Made by a program: the position numbers and the translations under genes | In this document: positions 1-10,538 of the stretch, piece after piece | Layout of the letters: every line of letters begins with the position of its first letter | How positions within the stretch are numbered: the stretch's first letter is position 1 | The notes under the pieces: generated by a model | The model's input: the letters and a program-made list of their open reading frames with translations, nothing else | Databases searched by the model: none | Told to the model about the DNA's origin: nothing | NCBI GenBank assembly: GCA_029821755.1 | Contig: JALGSV010000004.1 | Span: 186,001 to 250,000 of the forward strand | DNA from: Candidatus Zipacnadum vermilionense | GTDB taxonomy: Bacteria > Armatimonadota > Zipacnadia > Zipacnadales > Zipacnadaceae | Reading direction: 5' to 3' | DNA length: 64,000 nucleotides

Positions 1-322
1 CGGGACCCGAGTTACGCTGGCTGTCGCCGGTAGACTCCTCCGCGGGCTCGGTGCCGGTAGCAGGGGCCGGGCCCGTGGGGGAGGCGCCTACGGGGGGCGG
101 GACGGTGGCAGTCTCCACGGGGGAGGCGGGGGTCGGCTCCGACTCCGGCTCAACCGAGGTCAGCCGCCCGAATTCGTCCGTGGCCTCCCGGGTGGCGCGC
201 TTGAACTCGCGCATTCCTGTGCCCAGACCGCGCATCATCTCCGGGATCTTCTTCGCTCCGAACAGGAGCAGGATCACCAGGATTATCAGGATTATCTCGC
301 CAGTACCCAGACTGCCAAACAT
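1..322 (-). CDS. tatA: Sec-independent translocase protein TatA (3' end off the window)
   Basis: Pore-forming component of the twin-arginine translocase, which exports folded proteins across the inner membrane. The protein starts [20 protein letters not shown], giving the short periplasmic end and single membrane helix of Tat[21 protein letters not shown] follows: the hinge FG plus the amphipathic helix with conserved K and P. A long Pro/Ala/Glu-rich cytoplasmic tail runs off the window edge, so the C-terminus is not seen (107 residues visible). An ATG two codons earlier (328) is possible, but 322 sits about 8 nt after a GGGA-type ribosome site. Codon 328 overlaps the stop of the upstream short reading frame as ATGA. 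No TatB or TatC gene is in view. Confidence 0.88.
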   Translation of the reverse strand, partial: MFGSLGTGEIILIILVILLLFGAKKIPEMMRGLGTGMREFKRATREATDEFGRLTSVEPESEPTPASPVETATVPPPVGASPTGPAPATGTEPAEESTGDSQRNSGP

Positions 323-324
323 GG

Positions 325-444
325 TCATCTTCCCTTCTTAGCCACTGGTAGAACGACGTAGATTGCCGCGGCGCCGGGGGTAAGCCAGACGAAGCTCATG
401 GCCATGATCATCAAGATCTCGCCAGTGCCCAGACTGTCGGATAT
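325..444 (-). pseudogene. Degenerate tatA-like duplicate, or a 39-residue membrane peptide
   Basis: The reading frame ISDSLGTGEILMIMAMSFVW copies the start of the adjacent tatA ([19 protein letters not shown]), and the DNA of the SLGTGEI segment is also nearly identical. The copy has no ATG at the expected place: the aligned codon is ATA, after AAGGTAACG. After one hydrophobic helix it ends in VAKKGR, without the amphipathic helix. Its TGA overlaps an ATG of tatA (ATGA), so it could still be translated and coupled. The frame is also open upstream into the 3' end of the sugar kinase gene. I read it as the remnant of a tandem tatA duplication, but a working microprotein is not excluded. Confidence 0.5.
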
Positions 445-529
445 CGTTACCTTGCCCTGTTGGCTTGGCCGACGCAGAGCGGTAATGTAGTCCCTGGTAG
501 TTAGACGGTCCCCAGCCTGGCTCCGTACC

Positions 530-1465
530 CTACTCCAGCGGCTCAACGGTGACCCGGGGGAGCAGTTCCTCGAGTCGCTCCCGGGTACAGCTGGCGGCCG
601 AGAGGGCTGCGCAGTTGGCGGCGCCGGCGGCCATGGCCCAGCGGGCGCGCTCGGCTAGCGGGTGGCCCTCCTGCCAGGCCGCCAGGAACCCCGCTAGGGA
701 GGCATCGCCGGCGCCCACGGAGTTAACCATCTCCATCTCCGGCGCCGTCACCAGCAGCGCCGGGCCCTCGCGGCCCACCAGGATGGCGCCTTGCTTGCCC
801 AGAGTGGCAAGCACCGTCCCCACGCCCTGACGGAGGAGCTCGCGGCTGAAGCTGACCACTCCGTCGGGTACGTCTAGAGGACGCTTGGCCAGCCAACTGA
901 GTTCTCGCAGGTTGGGCTTGAGCAGTTGGGGGTGGCCGACAAGGGATTCCTGCAGGAAATCCTCATGGGCGTCCAGGGCAGTGGGGACGTTCTCGCGAGC
1001 GGCGTATTGCAGGAAGTGAGCGTAGAGGCCACGGGGGACGCCGCGGGGGGGATTGCCGGAGATGACGGCGAGCTCGGCACCAGGGAGGGCGGCGATCCAC
1101 TGGCGGCGCAGCGTCTCGATCTCATTCGGACTGACGAGAGGGCCCGCCTCGTCCAGCCGAGTGATCCGGCGGTTGCGCGGATCGATGATGCTTATGGTGG
1201 TGCGGGGCTCCTCCCGGATCTGGGTGAGGGAAGTGCGGATCCCCGCGCTCCGCATATCGGCGGCCGCAAAGGATCCGGAACGCCCACCGGCAAAGCCGGC
1301 GACCGTCGCCGACTGGCCAAGGCTGACGAGCACGCGGGCGACATTGACCCCCTTGCCCCCGGCAGCCACCAGCACATGCTCAGGACGGTGGTAGTGTCCC
1401 GCCGAGAACTCAGGGACCGAGTAAGTCCGGTCCACCCCAGCATTTGCGCAGAGGATGAGGATCAT
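530..1465 (-). CDS. PfkB-family hexose kinase (1-phosphofructokinase / tagatose-6-phosphate kinase type)
   Basis: Cytoplasmic sugar kinase of the ribokinase/PfkB superfamily, 311 residues, the usual length for FruK/LacC. Seen in order: NAGVDRTY near the N-terminus (substrate region), GGKGVNVARVL at about residues 37-47 (PfkB signature 1), and NSVGAGDASLAGF near residue 255 (signature 2 with the catalytic Asp in GAGD). These fit the subfamily phosphorylating fructose-1-phosphate, tagatose-6-phosphate or fructose-6-phosphate. No PTS gene is nearby, so the substrate cannot be fixed. It lies downstream of an aminotransferase, separated by repeats, and its stop is followed by the tatA-like fragment. 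Confidence 0.85.
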   Translation of the reverse strand: MILILCANAGVDRTYSVPEFSAGHYHRPEHVLVAAGGKGVNVARVLVSLGQSATVAGFAGGRSGSFAAADMRSAGIRTSLTQIREEPRTTISIIDPRNRRITRLDEAGPLVSPNEIETLRRQWIAALPGAELAVISGNPPRGVPRGLYAHFLQYAARENVPTALDAHEDFLQESLVGHPQLLKPNLRELSWLAKRPLDVPDGVVSFSRELLRQGVGTVLATLGKQGAILVGREGPALLVTAPEMEMVNSVGAGDASLAGFLAAWQEGHPLAERARWAMAAGAANCAALSAASCTRERLEELLPRVTVEPLE

Positions 1466-1500
1466 GGGTGTGTTCTAGCCCACCCCTGCGCACGCTAACG

Positions 1501-1600
1501 CGTGCCCTGTCCCCTCCGCGACGGGAGGGGACGGGGGGAGGGGAGGGCGGGCTGGGAAGCCCGCCCCACGCGGACGCAGGCCGGGAGCCTGCGCTACCCG
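1501..1600. repeat. Cluster of family B and family A palindromes
   Basis: A GC-rich stretch between the kinase and aminotransferase genes. At 1505-1540 CCCCTCC...GGAGGGG forms a family B-like palindrome. At 1545-1574 GGGCGGGCT...AGCCCGCCC with tail CACGCGGA is a family A copy. At 1575-1600 a shorter A variant GCAGGC...GCCTGC is followed by GCTACCC. Read on the minus strand, this last unit begins GGGTAGCGC, and its TAG is the stop codon of the aminotransferase. Confidence 0.75.
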
Positions 1601-2754
1601 GTGAGCATTTCTCGCATTTGCTCGATGGCTTTCTCGATGTTCTCTACCGAATTGGCGTAGGACAACCGCAGGTAGCCCTCGCCGTACGCGCCGAAGGCGG
1701 TCCCCGCCAGGACAGCGACGCCGGCCTCTTCCATGCAGCACTCGGCCAGAGTGCGGCAGTCTATGCCGGTGTCGGTGATGTTCGGGAAGACGTAGAAAGC
1801 GCCGTGCGGCCTCAGGCAAGAGACGCCGGGCAGGGAGTTGAGGCCCGCCACGACGACGTCGCGGCGGCGCTTGAACTCGGCGACCATGGCCTGCGTGGGC
1901 TCCACCGGCCCTTTGAGCGCGGCGATGCCGGCGCGCTGGGTGAAGGAGGAGGTGCAGGAGGTGCAGTTGGTCTGCAGGCGGGCGACCATGGCTGCCAGGT
2001 CGGCGGGCATGACCCCGTAGCCCAGGCGCCAGCCGGTCATGGCGAAGGCCTTGGAGAAGCCGTCAATCAGGATGGTGCGCTCCTTCATGCCCGGAATCGC
2101 CGCGATGCTGTGATGGGTGCCCTCATAGAGGATGCTCTCGTAGGGCTCGTCGGTCATGACCACGATCTCGTTCGCGATGGCGACTTCGGCGATGGCCGCG
2201 AGATCCTCCATTGTCAAGACGCCGCCAGTGGGGTTATGCGGCGAGTTGATGATGATCATCCGCGTCTTAGGAGTGACTAGGGACTTGAGCTCCTCCGCGT
2301 CCAGCCGGAACTCGTTGGCTTCGCGCAGAGCGATGGGCACGGGTTTAGCGCCGACGAAGTTGATCATCGACTCGTAGATGGGGAAGCCGGGGTTGGGGTA
2401 GATGACTTCTTCGCCCTCGTTGACCACGGCGGTGATGCCCCAGTAGATGATGGGCTTGGCGCCGGGGACGACAACGACCTCGTCCGCGGCGACCTGCAGG
2501 CCGCGGGACTTGAGCATGTACTCGGCAATGGTCTCGCGCAGCTCGGGGTCGCCGGCGCTGGGGCCGTAGTGGGTAAAGCCCGAGTTGAGCGCCTCGCAGG
2601 CGGCCTCGATGATGTGGGCAGGGGTGTCGAAGTCGGGCTCGCCGATCTCCAGGTGAATGATAGTACGCCCCTCGCGCTCCAGTTCGCGGGCGCGGGCGAG
2701 CACCTCGAAGGCGGTTTCAGTGCCGAGTCGAGTCATGCGGTCGGCTAGTCGCAT
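1594..2754 (-). CDS. Class I/II PLP-dependent aminotransferase (aspartate aminotransferase-like)
   Basis: Fold-type I transaminase, 386 residues. It moves an amino group between an amino acid and a 2-oxo acid using pyridoxal phosphate. Visible landmarks are EIGEPDFDTP near residue 36, HYGPSAGDPELR near 65, NSPHNPTGG near 174-183, TDEPYE near 206, DGFSKAFAMTGWR with the PLP Schiff-base lysine at about K235, and RLSYANS near the C-terminus (carboxylate-binding Arg). An AAGGGAG ribosome site lies 9 nt before the ATG. It resembles the AspC/AspB/alanine aminotransferase group, and the sequence alone does not settle the substrate. The stop codon TAG lies inside the neighbouring palindromic repeat. 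Confidence 0.9.
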   Translation of the reverse strand: MRLADRMTRLGTETAFEVLARARELEREGRTIIHLEIGEPDFDTPAHIIEAACEALNSGFTHYGPSAGDPELRETIAEYMLKSRGLQVAADEVVVVPGAKPIIYWGITAVVNEGEEVIYPNPGFPIYESMINFVGAKPVPIALREANEFRLDAEELKSLVTPKTRMIIINSPHNPTGGVLTMEDLAAIAEVAIANEIVVMTDEPYESILYEGTHHSIAAIPGMKERTILIDGFSKAFAMTGWRLGYGVMPADLAAMVARLQTNCTSCTSSFTQRAGIAALKGPVEPTQAMVAEFKRRRDVVVAGLNSLPGVSCLRPHGAFYVFPNITDTGIDCRTLAECCMEEAGVAVLAGTAFGAYGEGYLRLSYANSVENIEKAIEQMREMLTG

Positions 2755-2837
2755 AGTAAGTTGCTCCCTTGTGGTTAGATGGTGGAATACAGGACTGAAG
2801 TATCGTGCCGCGGGAGGCAGGCAGCAGAGGTACCACT

Positions 2838-3881
2838 CTACCGCTTCCCGTAGCGTTGTGGCTGCGGGCCGAATTTCGTGGAGTGGCCGCGGAGGATCTC
2901 CGCCTGGTCCAGGACCCGGCCGGTGCCGATGGCTACCGAGGAGATAGGGTCGTCGGCCACGCGGGTCGGGATGCCGGTTTCCAGCTCGATCAGTCGGTCC
3001 ATGCCCATGAGCATGGCGCCGCCGCCGGTCAGGGTGATCCCGCGCTCGATGATGTCCGCGGCCAGCTCCGGCGGCGTGTGCTCGAGGATGCGCTTAACGG
3101 CATCCACTATATGCATAACATTCTCGGCCAGGGCTTCGCGGACCTCCGCGCCGATGACGCCCATCGTCTTGGGCAAACCAGTGAAGATATCGCGGCCGCG
3201 GACCTCGATATCGCGGTCGTCGCCGATGTCGAAGGCGGACCCTGTGGTAATCTTGACCTGCTCGGCGGTGCGCTCGCCGATCTCCAGGTTGTAGGTGCGG
3301 CGGATGTGCCGGATGATCGCCTCGTCGAGCAGGTTCCCCCCGACGCGCAGGGAGTCGCTGACGACGATGCCGCCCAGGGAAATGACGGCGATGTCGGTGG
3401 TGCCCCCGCCGATGTCCACGACCATGTTGCCGCCGGGCATAGCGATGGGCAGGCCGGCGCCGATGGCGGCGGCCATGGGTTCCTCAATGGGATAGACCTC
3501 GCGAGCGCCAGCGGAGCGGGCCGCGTCTAGGGCGGCGCGGCGCTCGACGCCGGTAGCGCCGGAGGGGATGCAGATCACTACCAGGGGCTTGAAGAGACGG
3601 CCGCGGGGCCCGCAGGCCTTGCGCAAGAGATAGGCCAGCATCTCCCGGGTCACGGAGTAGTCGGCGATGACCCCGTCGCGCATGGGACGGGAGGCGACGA
3701 TGCTGCCGGGGGTGCGGCCGAGCATGGCCTCGGCCTCGCGACCGATGGCCAGCACCCGCCGGGAGCGGTACTCGATGGCCACTACCGAGGGCTCGCGCAA
3801 GACAATGCCACGACCGCGTGCATAGACCACGACATTGGCAGTGCCCAGGTCAATGCCGAGACGATCGCCTATACCCAGCAT
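2838..3881 (-). CDS. mreB: Rod shape-determining actin homologue MreB/Mbl
   Basis: Bacterial actin that polymerises under the inner membrane and positions the lateral-wall synthesis machinery. Seen: LGIDLGTANVVVY (phosphate 1), GGNMVVDIGGGTTDIAV (phosphate 2), YPIEEPMAAAIGAGLPI, VKITTGSAF and LTGGGAMLMGMDRLI (adenosine motif). With the start at MLGIGDRLGIDLG (3881) it has 347 residues, normal for MreB. An upstream in-frame start at 3908 would lengthen the overlap with murA. It overlaps the murA end by 13 nt. The murA-mreB order after the atp genes recalls murA-mbl in Firmicutes, so Mbl is an equally fair name. Confidence 0.92.
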   Translation of the reverse strand: MLGIGDRLGIDLGTANVVVYARGRGIVLREPSVVAIEYRSRRVLAIGREAEAMLGRTPGSIVASRPMRDGVIADYSVTREMLAYLLRKACGPRGRLFKPLVVICIPSGATGVERRAALDAARSAGAREVYPIEEPMAAAIGAGLPIAMPGGNMVVDIGGGTTDIAVISLGGIVVSDSLRVGGNLLDEAIIRHIRRTYNLEIGERTAEQVKITTGSAFDIGDDRDIEVRGRDIFTGLPKTMGVIGAEVREALAENVMHIVDAVKRILEHTPPELAADIIERGITLTGGGAMLMGMDRLIELETGIPTRVADDPISSVAIGTGRVLDQAEILRGHSTKFGPQPQRYGKR

Positions 3882-5158
3882 TCGGCCCCTCTGTTTTCCA
3901 CCGCGCAACGGCTAATCTGAGCCCCCAGCGGCCGCAGCTTATCTACGAAGCGCTCGTACCCGCGGTCGATGAACTCGGTGCCGGTGATCTCGGTGACGCC
4001 CTCGGCGGCCAGACCAGCCAGGACCAGGGCGGCGCCGGCGCGAATATCGGTGGCCTCCACCGGGGCGCCGCTGAGCTGGGGCACACCCTTGATGATCGCC
4101 GCGCGCCCGACTACCTTGATGTTGGCGCCCATCCGGGCTAACTCATCCGTGTAGTTGAAGCGCGCGTCGAAGATGGTCTCTTCGATAATGCTGGTGCCGC
4201 GGGCGACAGCGGCCATCACGCCGTGGTTGGGCTGCAGGTCGGTAGGGTACCCGGGGTAGGGGGCGGTCATGGCGTCGACCGCCCCCGGGCGCTCCCCGCG
4301 AGTTACCTTGATCCAGTCGTCGCCATAGCCGACGGTGACGCCGGCGGCTTGGAGGGTGTCGATCACGGAGGTGAGCTGGTCCGGGCGGACGGCCTCCAGC
4401 ACCACGCTGCCGCCGGTGGCACCGACGGCGTACATGAAGGTACCGGCTTCCATGCGATCGGGAATGGAATGGAAGCGACAGCCGTGCAGACGTTCGACGC
4501 CGCGGATGACCAGGGTGGAGCTGCCGATGCCGCTGAGGTTGGCACCGCACTCGCGCAGATACTCGGCGCAACAGACCACCTCGGGCTCGCGGGAGGCCGA
4601 CTCGATGATGGTGGTACCCTCGGCCAGGGCGGCGGCGAGCATGATGTTGATGGTCGCGCCGACGCTGCGCAGGCGGGGGTCGAGGTAGATGCGCGCGCCG
4701 CGCAGGCGGCGCGCGCGGGCTTTCATGATCCCGGCTTCCTCGACAACCTCCGCGCCGAGGGCCTTGAAGCCCTGGATGTGGAAGTCAACGGGCCGGGAGC
4801 CGATGACGCAGCCACCGGGAAGGGGGACCTCGGCGTGACCGGTGCGGGCGAGCAGGGCGCCGGCGACGTAGAAAGAGCCCCGCATCTTCCGGACGAGCTG
4901 GTACGGGGCCTCCGTGGAGCGCAGGTGGGAGGCGTCGATGGCCAGGACGCCAGGGGCAATGAAGCGGCTGCGGACGCCAAGCGACTCCAGCATCTGCAGC
5001 ATAGTCCGGACATCGTCGATATCCGGGACGTTCTCGATGACGGATTCACCCTCGACCAGCATGGTCGCCGCCAGGAGCGGCAGAGTGCCGTTTTTCGAGC
5101 CGCTAATGGTGACGGCGCCCTGCAGACGCCGACCACCGGTGATGACAATCTGATCCAT
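3869..5158 (-). CDS. murA: UDP-N-acetylglucosamine 1-carboxyvinyltransferase MurA
   Basis: First committed step of peptidoglycan synthesis: transfers enolpyruvate from PEP to UDP-GlcNAc in the cytoplasm. 429 residues. SGSKNGTLPLLAATML at about 19-34 holds the conserved Lys-Asn. PLPGGCVIGSRPVDFHI near 112-128 carries the loop cysteine (C117) that forms the PEP adduct and is the fosfomycin target. MRGSFYVAGALLAR and GYPTDLQPNH follow the family pattern, although the usual Gln-Ala segment after TDLQ is changed to PNHGVMAA. It has its own promoter 110 nt upstream and overlaps mreB, suggesting a murA-mreB wall-growth unit. Confidence 0.95.
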   Translation of the reverse strand: MDQIVITGGRRLQGAVTISGSKNGTLPLLAATMLVEGESVIENVPDIDDVRTMLQMLESLGVRSRFIAPGVLAIDASHLRSTEAPYQLVRKMRGSFYVAGALLARTGHAEVPLPGGCVIGSRPVDFHIQGFKALGAEVVEEAGIMKARARRLRGARIYLDPRLRSVGATINIMLAAALAEGTTIIESASREPEVVCCAEYLRECGANLSGIGSSTLVIRGVERLHGCRFHSIPDRMEAGTFMYAVGATGGSVVLEAVRPDQLTSVIDTLQAAGVTVGYGDDWIKVTRGERPGAVDAMTAPYPGYPTDLQPNHGVMAAVARGTSIIEETIFDARFNYTDELARMGANIKVVGRAAIIKGVPQLSGAPVEATDIRAGAALVLAGLAAEGVTEITGTEFIDRGYERFVDKLRPLGAQISRCAVENRGAECWV

Positions 5159-5275
5159 GTCGGGGATACTGCCTTCCCTCGCCGGACTGTAAGTCGTGCG
5201 GTGACACGGCCGAGTGGACTGCTGCAGCCGAGAGCGCTGCAGCTTGGCTGCTCAGGAGTGGCACAATACATCAAG

Positions 5276-5304
5276 AGTATACTGCGCAAGAGGCGACATG
5301 ACAA
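5276..5304 (-). promoter_or_regulatory. Predicted sigma70 promoter of murA
   Basis: On the minus strand TTGTCA (5304-5299), a 17-nt spacer and TATACT (5281-5276). Transcription would begin near 5269, leaving a leader of about 110 nt before the murA ATG. Within the leader two GCTGCAGC octamers (5221-5228 and 5236-5243) can pair around a 7-nt loop. Confidence 0.6.
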
Positions 5305-5315
5305 GAGAACGGGGG

Positions 5316-5356
5316 CACTTCGCCCCCTCCCTCCCGGCAGGAGCGGGGGAGAGAAG
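5316..5356. repeat. Family B-like palindrome downstream of atpC
   Basis: CGCCCCCTCCCTCCC, a short GGCA loop and GGAGCGGGGGAGAG form an imperfect GC-rich hairpin between the atpC stop and the murA promoter. It may slow or end transcription from the atp operon. It lacks a clear T tract, so it is recorded as a repeat. Confidence 0.5.
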
Positions 5357-5380
5357 AAGGACCGCGCGTAAGGACGTGGG

Positions 5381-5815
5381 TTAGTCCGAGCCGCCCGGGC
5401 CGGGTAGCTCGCCCGCGGCGTGGAGGCGGGCGAGGGCGCGATGGAGGGCGGACTCGGCGCGGGTTACATCCACCTTGCGGGTGCGCGTCTTGGCCAGACG
5501 GGCGCGGGCTCTTCCCGCCGCCGCCTGGGCGCGGACCACGTCTATTTCGGTCGCCAGTTCGGCGGTTTCGAGGACCGCCGTGACCTCATTGTCGCGGACC
5601 TCGACTACCCCGGCCCCGGCGGCGAAGACCAGCCGGGTCTTCCCCGCACCCTCCGTCACTATCAGGTCGCCCGGCACCAGGATTGCGAGCAGCGGCGCAT
5701 GGTCGCCCATGACGCCGAAGTAGCCGTCCGGGGCGCACAGGCGAGCGAGAACGATCTGGCCGTCATACTCGGGCCCCTCGCGGGTTATGATGGCGAAATG
5801 AAAGGCGCGTGGCAC
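5381..5815 (-). CDS. atpC: ATP synthase F1 subunit epsilon
   Basis: Central-stalk subunit that couples rotor to F1 and restrains ATP hydrolysis. The start is GTG 5815 (PRAFHFAIITREGPEYDG), 9 nt after AGGA, giving 144 residues. The frame stays open upstream, but those codons look non-coding. The N-terminal beta sandwich includes APDGYFGVMGDHAPLLA, the typical GxxGILxxHAP-like region. The last 45 residues form the Ala/Arg-rich helical hairpin. It is the last gene of the atp operon, 73 nt after atpD. Confidence 0.9.
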   Translation of the reverse strand: MPRAFHFAIITREGPEYDGQIVLARLCAPDGYFGVMGDHAPLLAILVPGDLIVTEGAGKTRLVFAAGAGVVEVRDNEVTAVLETAELATEIDVVRAQAAAGRARARLAKTRTRKVDVTRAESALHRALARLHAAGELPGPGGSD

Positions 5816-5888
5816 GGGATTGCTTCCTGGGATCAGAGCGGGCCGGGTACTTCGCTCCGCTCGTGTTGGGCTCCTCTGGGCGCGGGTA

Positions 5889-7394
<1,506 letters not shown>

Positions 7395-8258
7395 TTATAC
7401 CACTCCGAGGGCGGAGGCGCCGCCAATTACGTCCATAATCTCACTGGTGATGCCGTACTGGCGAGCCCGATTCAGACGGCGGCTGAGGCCGGTGAGCATA
7501 TCCTGGGCCGAGTCGGTGGCCGCGCGCATGGCCGTCATCCGGGCTGCCTGCTCGGCAATGGAGGTGCCCAGTGCCATCTGGTAGAGTACGGCGTCCAGGG
7601 CCTGCGGCATCAGGATCGAGAGCAGTTCCGGCGCGGGCGGATCGTAGTCGTACTGACCCCAGTCCTCCGCTCCCGGCACGTCAATCGCCAGGATAGGCAG
7701 GAACTGCTCCACCTTCGGGCGATGGCGCAGGATCGACTGGAACTCCGCGTAGACTACCTGCACCTGATCCACCACCCCGCTGTCGTACCACGAGCGGACC
7801 TGCCGAGCCAGGGCTAGAGCCGGGCTGGAGCGGCCGAATTCGGTGACCGCTGGGTAGGAGGCAACAATCTCCAGGCCCTGGCGCTCGGCGAAGCGCGTAG
7901 CCTTGGTCCCCACCGTGATCACGCTCACCGAGCCCCGGGCGTGTTGGAGGAAGTCCTCCGCCGTGCGCATGATCTGCTGGTTGAAGGCGCCGGCCAGACC
8001 GCGGTCGCCGGCCATCAGTACCAGGCCGACGTGATTGATGTCGCGCGAGACCAGGTAGGGATGGGTTGTCTCCGGATGGGAGGCGGCGACACGGTGAAGC
8101 AACTCCTCTAGGCGGTCGGCGTAGTCCCGGCCGGCGGTCACGCGCTTCTGTAGCTTCGCCAACTTGGCGGCAGCAACAAACTGCATCGCGCGGGTGATGT
8201 GCTCGATGCTGCGAACGGTCTTGATCTTGCGGCGCAGGTTGCGCAGGTTCCCGGCCAT
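7395..8258 (-). CDS. atpG: ATP synthase F1 subunit gamma
   Basis: Rotating central shaft of F1, 287 residues. The N-terminal coiled coil MAGNLRNLRRKIKTVRSIEH followed by ITRAMQFVAAAK is characteristic. The central Rossmann-like part contains LVLMAGDRGLAGAFN, matching the conserved sDRGLcGgfN. The C-terminal helix includes MTAMRAATDSAQDML. The start lies 6 nt after the atpA stop, so the two are probably translated together. Confidence 0.94.
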   Translation of the reverse strand: MAGNLRNLRRKIKTVRSIEHITRAMQFVAAAKLAKLQKRVTAGRDYADRLEELLHRVAASHPETTHPYLVSRDINHVGLVLMAGDRGLAGAFNQQIMRTAEDFLQHARGSVSVITVGTKATRFAERQGLEIVASYPAVTEFGRSSPALALARQVRSWYDSGVVDQVQVVYAEFQSILRHRPKVEQFLPILAIDVPGAEDWGQYDYDPPAPELLSILMPQALDAVLYQMALGTSIAEQAARMTAMRAATDSAQDMLTGLSRRLNRARQYGITSEIMDVIGGASALGVV

Positions 8259-8264
8259 GTTCGC

Positions 8265-9818
8265 TTACTGTTCCCGCTTGGAATCCGTCTCGGGCCCGGG
8301 GATATTCCCCAGGACCCGCTCCTGGTCTTTGAAGGCGGAGATAGCTTCGGTGAGGGCCGTCGTAGTCGCGTCGCTCAGGGCGCGCTCTTGCTCCAGAGCT
8401 GCGATGGTCTCGGGGTGCTTGTCATGCATCCAGGCCAGCAGGTTCTGCTCCAGCGTGGCGACGGAGTCCACCGGGACGTCGTCCCAGTGATCACGAGTGC
8501 CGGCGAAGAGTACTATGACCTGCTCCACCACGGACATGGGCAGGTACTGTTTCTGCTTGAGCACCTCCACCATCCGCTGGCCGTGGGCGAGGATGCGGCG
8601 GGTATGTTCGTCCAGCTCCGAGGAGAACTGGCTGAAAGCCTCGTACTCACGATAGGCGGCCAGGTCGCTGCGGAGCTGACCGGCGACCTGGCGCATCATC
8701 TTATCCTGGGCCGAGCCGCCAACGCGGGAGACGGAGAGCCCCACGCTGATAGCGGGGCGCACCCCGGCATGGAAGAGGTCCGGCTCCAGGTAGATCTGGC
8801 CGTCGGTGATGGAGATGATATTGGTGGGAATGTAGGCCGAGTAGTCCCCCTCCTGGGTCTCGATGATCGGCAGGGCGGTCAGGGAGCCGCCGCCGAGTTC
8901 ATCGCTCAGCTTGGCCGCACGTTCCAGCAGACGGGCGTGAAGGTAGAAGATGTCGCCCGGGAAGGCCTCGCGGCCCGGAGGTCGGCGTAGGAGCAGGGAG
9001 ACCTCGCGGTAGGCGCGGGCGTGCTTGGAGAGGTCGTCGTAGATGATTAGAGCGTGGCGGCCGTTGTCGCGTTCGTGTTCGCCGATGGTGGCGCCGGCGT
9101 AGGGAGCGACGTAGAGCTGGGCGGGCGGGTCGGAGGCCGCGGCCGCGACGATGCAAGTGTGCTCCATCGCGCCATACTTTTCCAGTGTGGAGGCCAGGCG
9201 ACGCACCTCGGCCAGCTTCTGTCCCACCGCCACGTAGACGCAGCGGATGCCGGTGTGCTTCTGGTTGATGATGGTGTCGATGGCGAGGGCGGTCTTCCCG
9301 ATCTGGCGGTCGCCGATGATCAACTCGCGCTGGCCGCGGCCGATAGGGATCATGGCGTCAATGGCCTTTAGACCGGTGTAAAGCGGCTCGCGCACGGGTT
9401 GGCGGGCCATGACCCCGGGGGCCTTGACTTCCAGAGGCCGGGTCTCGGAGGCATCCAGGTCGCCTTTGCCGTCCAGAGGGACCCCCAGAGGGGTGATGAC
9501 GCGGCCGAAGACGGCCTCGCCGACGACGGTCTCGGCGATGCGGCCCGTGCGGCGGACCTCGTCACCCTCCTTGATCGCCTCGTCGGATCCCAGCAGGATG
9601 CACCCGACGTTGTCCTCCTCCAGGTTCAGGGCGATGCCCATGACCCCACCAGGGAATTGCACCAACTCCTGGGCCATGACCTTGTCGAGACCGTAGACGC
9701 GGGCGATGCCGTCGCCGACTTCGATAACCTGGCCGACGTCCTCCAGGGATAGCCGGTCCTCGTAGGAGGCCAGCTCGCGCTTGAGTACTTCTATAACTTC
9801 ATTGGCTTGGGGAGCCAA
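8265..9818 (-). CDS. atpA: ATP synthase F1 subunit alpha
   Basis: Non-catalytic nucleotide-binding subunit of F1, 517 residues. [15 protein letters not shown] is the P-loop, [17 protein letters not shown] the Walker B region, and [20 protein letters not shown] plus [14 protein letters not shown] near 355-370 (arginine finger region) are diagnostic. The start is TTG 9818, 7 nt after GAGGTG, the same ribosome-site and TTG arrangement as guaB. A family B palindrome lies between it and atpH. Confidence 0.95.
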   Translation of the reverse strand: MAPQANEVIEVLKRELASYEDRLSLEDVGQVIEVGDGIARVYGLDKVMAQELVQFPGGVMGIALNLEEDNVGCILLGSDEAIKEGDEVRRTGRIAETVVGEAVFGRVITPLGVPLDGKGDLDASETRPLEVKAPGVMARQPVREPLYTGLKAIDAMIPIGRGQRELIIGDRQIGKTALAIDTIINQKHTGIRCVYVAVGQKLAEVRRLASTLEKYGAMEHTCIVAAAASDPPAQLYVAPYAGATIGEHERDNGRHALIIYDDLSKHARAYREVSLLLRRPPGREAFPGDIFYLHARLLERAAKLSDELGGGSLTALPIIETQEGDYSAYIPTNIISITDGQIYLEPDLFHAGVRPAISVGLSVSRVGGSAQDKMMRQVAGQLRSDLAAYREYEAFSQFSSELDEHTRRILAHGQRMVEVLKQKQYLPMSVVEQVIVLFAGTRDHWDDVPVDSVATLEQNLLAWMHDKHPETIAALEQERALSDATTTALTEAISAFKDQERVLGNIPGPETDSKREQ

Positions 9819-9841
9819 AGTGGTTCACCTCGTAGGCGGAG

Positions 9842-9893
9842 CCTCACCCCCTGCGCCCTCTCCTTGCAGGAGAGGGGCGTGGAGAGGGGGGTT
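9842..9893. repeat. Family B palindrome inside the atp operon (atpH-atpA gap)
   Basis: CCTCACCCCC at 9842 leads into GCCCTCTCC TTGCA GGAGAGGGGC, followed by GGAGAGGGGGG. It occupies most of the 150-nt gap between atpH and atpA, the longest gap inside this otherwise tight operon. Confidence 0.75.
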
Positions 9894-9968
9894 CGGAGAT
9901 GGCAAGTAGGTTGTCTTTACCGCGGACGCATATTTCGCGGAGATACGGTCTCCGCAGAACATTCGCCC

Positions 9969-10535
9969 CTATGCTGACGGTCGTTCTCGCTCCTCGGCGA
10001 GCGGCCGAGAGAGATATTCCTCCAGGCGCTCCAGGCGGCCGATCAGGCTCTCGTCGAGAATCTCGCTGTTCACCTGCAGGCGCAGGCCGCCGAGTAGGTC
10101 GGGCACCACCTGGTGCGCCACGCGTACCGGCCGGCCCAGCAGGCCCCCGAGGGCCGCCTCCAGGCGCTGGACCTGGGCGTGACTCAATTCGGCCGCGCTC
10201 TCCACGAAGACCGGTTGCAGGCCCTCCCGCTTGTCCTTGACGTCCCGGAGCAACGCCGTCAACCGAGCCAGGTCCACGAAATGGTGCCGCTCCAGGAGCA
10301 GCGCCAGGAAGCGCCCGAGCAGCGGGGGCGCACCCTCGCCCAGGGGAGCCAGGAGTAGCCTCAGCTTCTCGTCCACAGGGACACCCGGGTGCTGCGCCAG
10401 GCGCATGACCTCGGGAGTGCGCTCCACCGCCCGCACCAGGGTCTCCAGGTCCGCTAGCACCGCCGGGAGCTGCTTTTCAGCTTCGGCCTCGTCGTACAGG
10501 GCGGCAGCGTAGTTGCGCAAGGCAGCGGTGTCCAT
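9969..10535 (-). CDS. atpH: ATP synthase F1 subunit delta
   Basis: Peripheral-stalk subunit linking b to the top of F1, 188 residues. The N-terminal six-helix domain begins MDTAALRNYAAALYDEAEA. The C-terminal half has VAHQVVPDLLGGLRLQVNSE and LDESLIGRLERLEEYL, matching the conserved delta/OSCP ending (dpsligGlrvrvgd...DgSvrgqLerL). It starts 3 nt after the atpF stop. The family is divergent, so position in the operon adds weight. Confidence 0.9.
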   Translation of the reverse strand: MDTAALRNYAAALYDEAEAEKQLPAVLADLETLVRAVERTPEVMRLAQHPGVPVDEKLRLLLAPLGEGAPPLLGRFLALLLERHHFVDLARLTALLRDVKDKREGLQPVFVESAAELSHAQVQRLEAALGGLLGRPVRVAHQVVPDLLGGLRLQVNSEILDESLIGRLERLEEYLSRPLAEERERPSA

Positions 10536-10538
10536 CGG

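Noticed and set aside
4223-5371. 382-residue plus-strand frame
   Set aside because: Antisense to murA and its promoter region.
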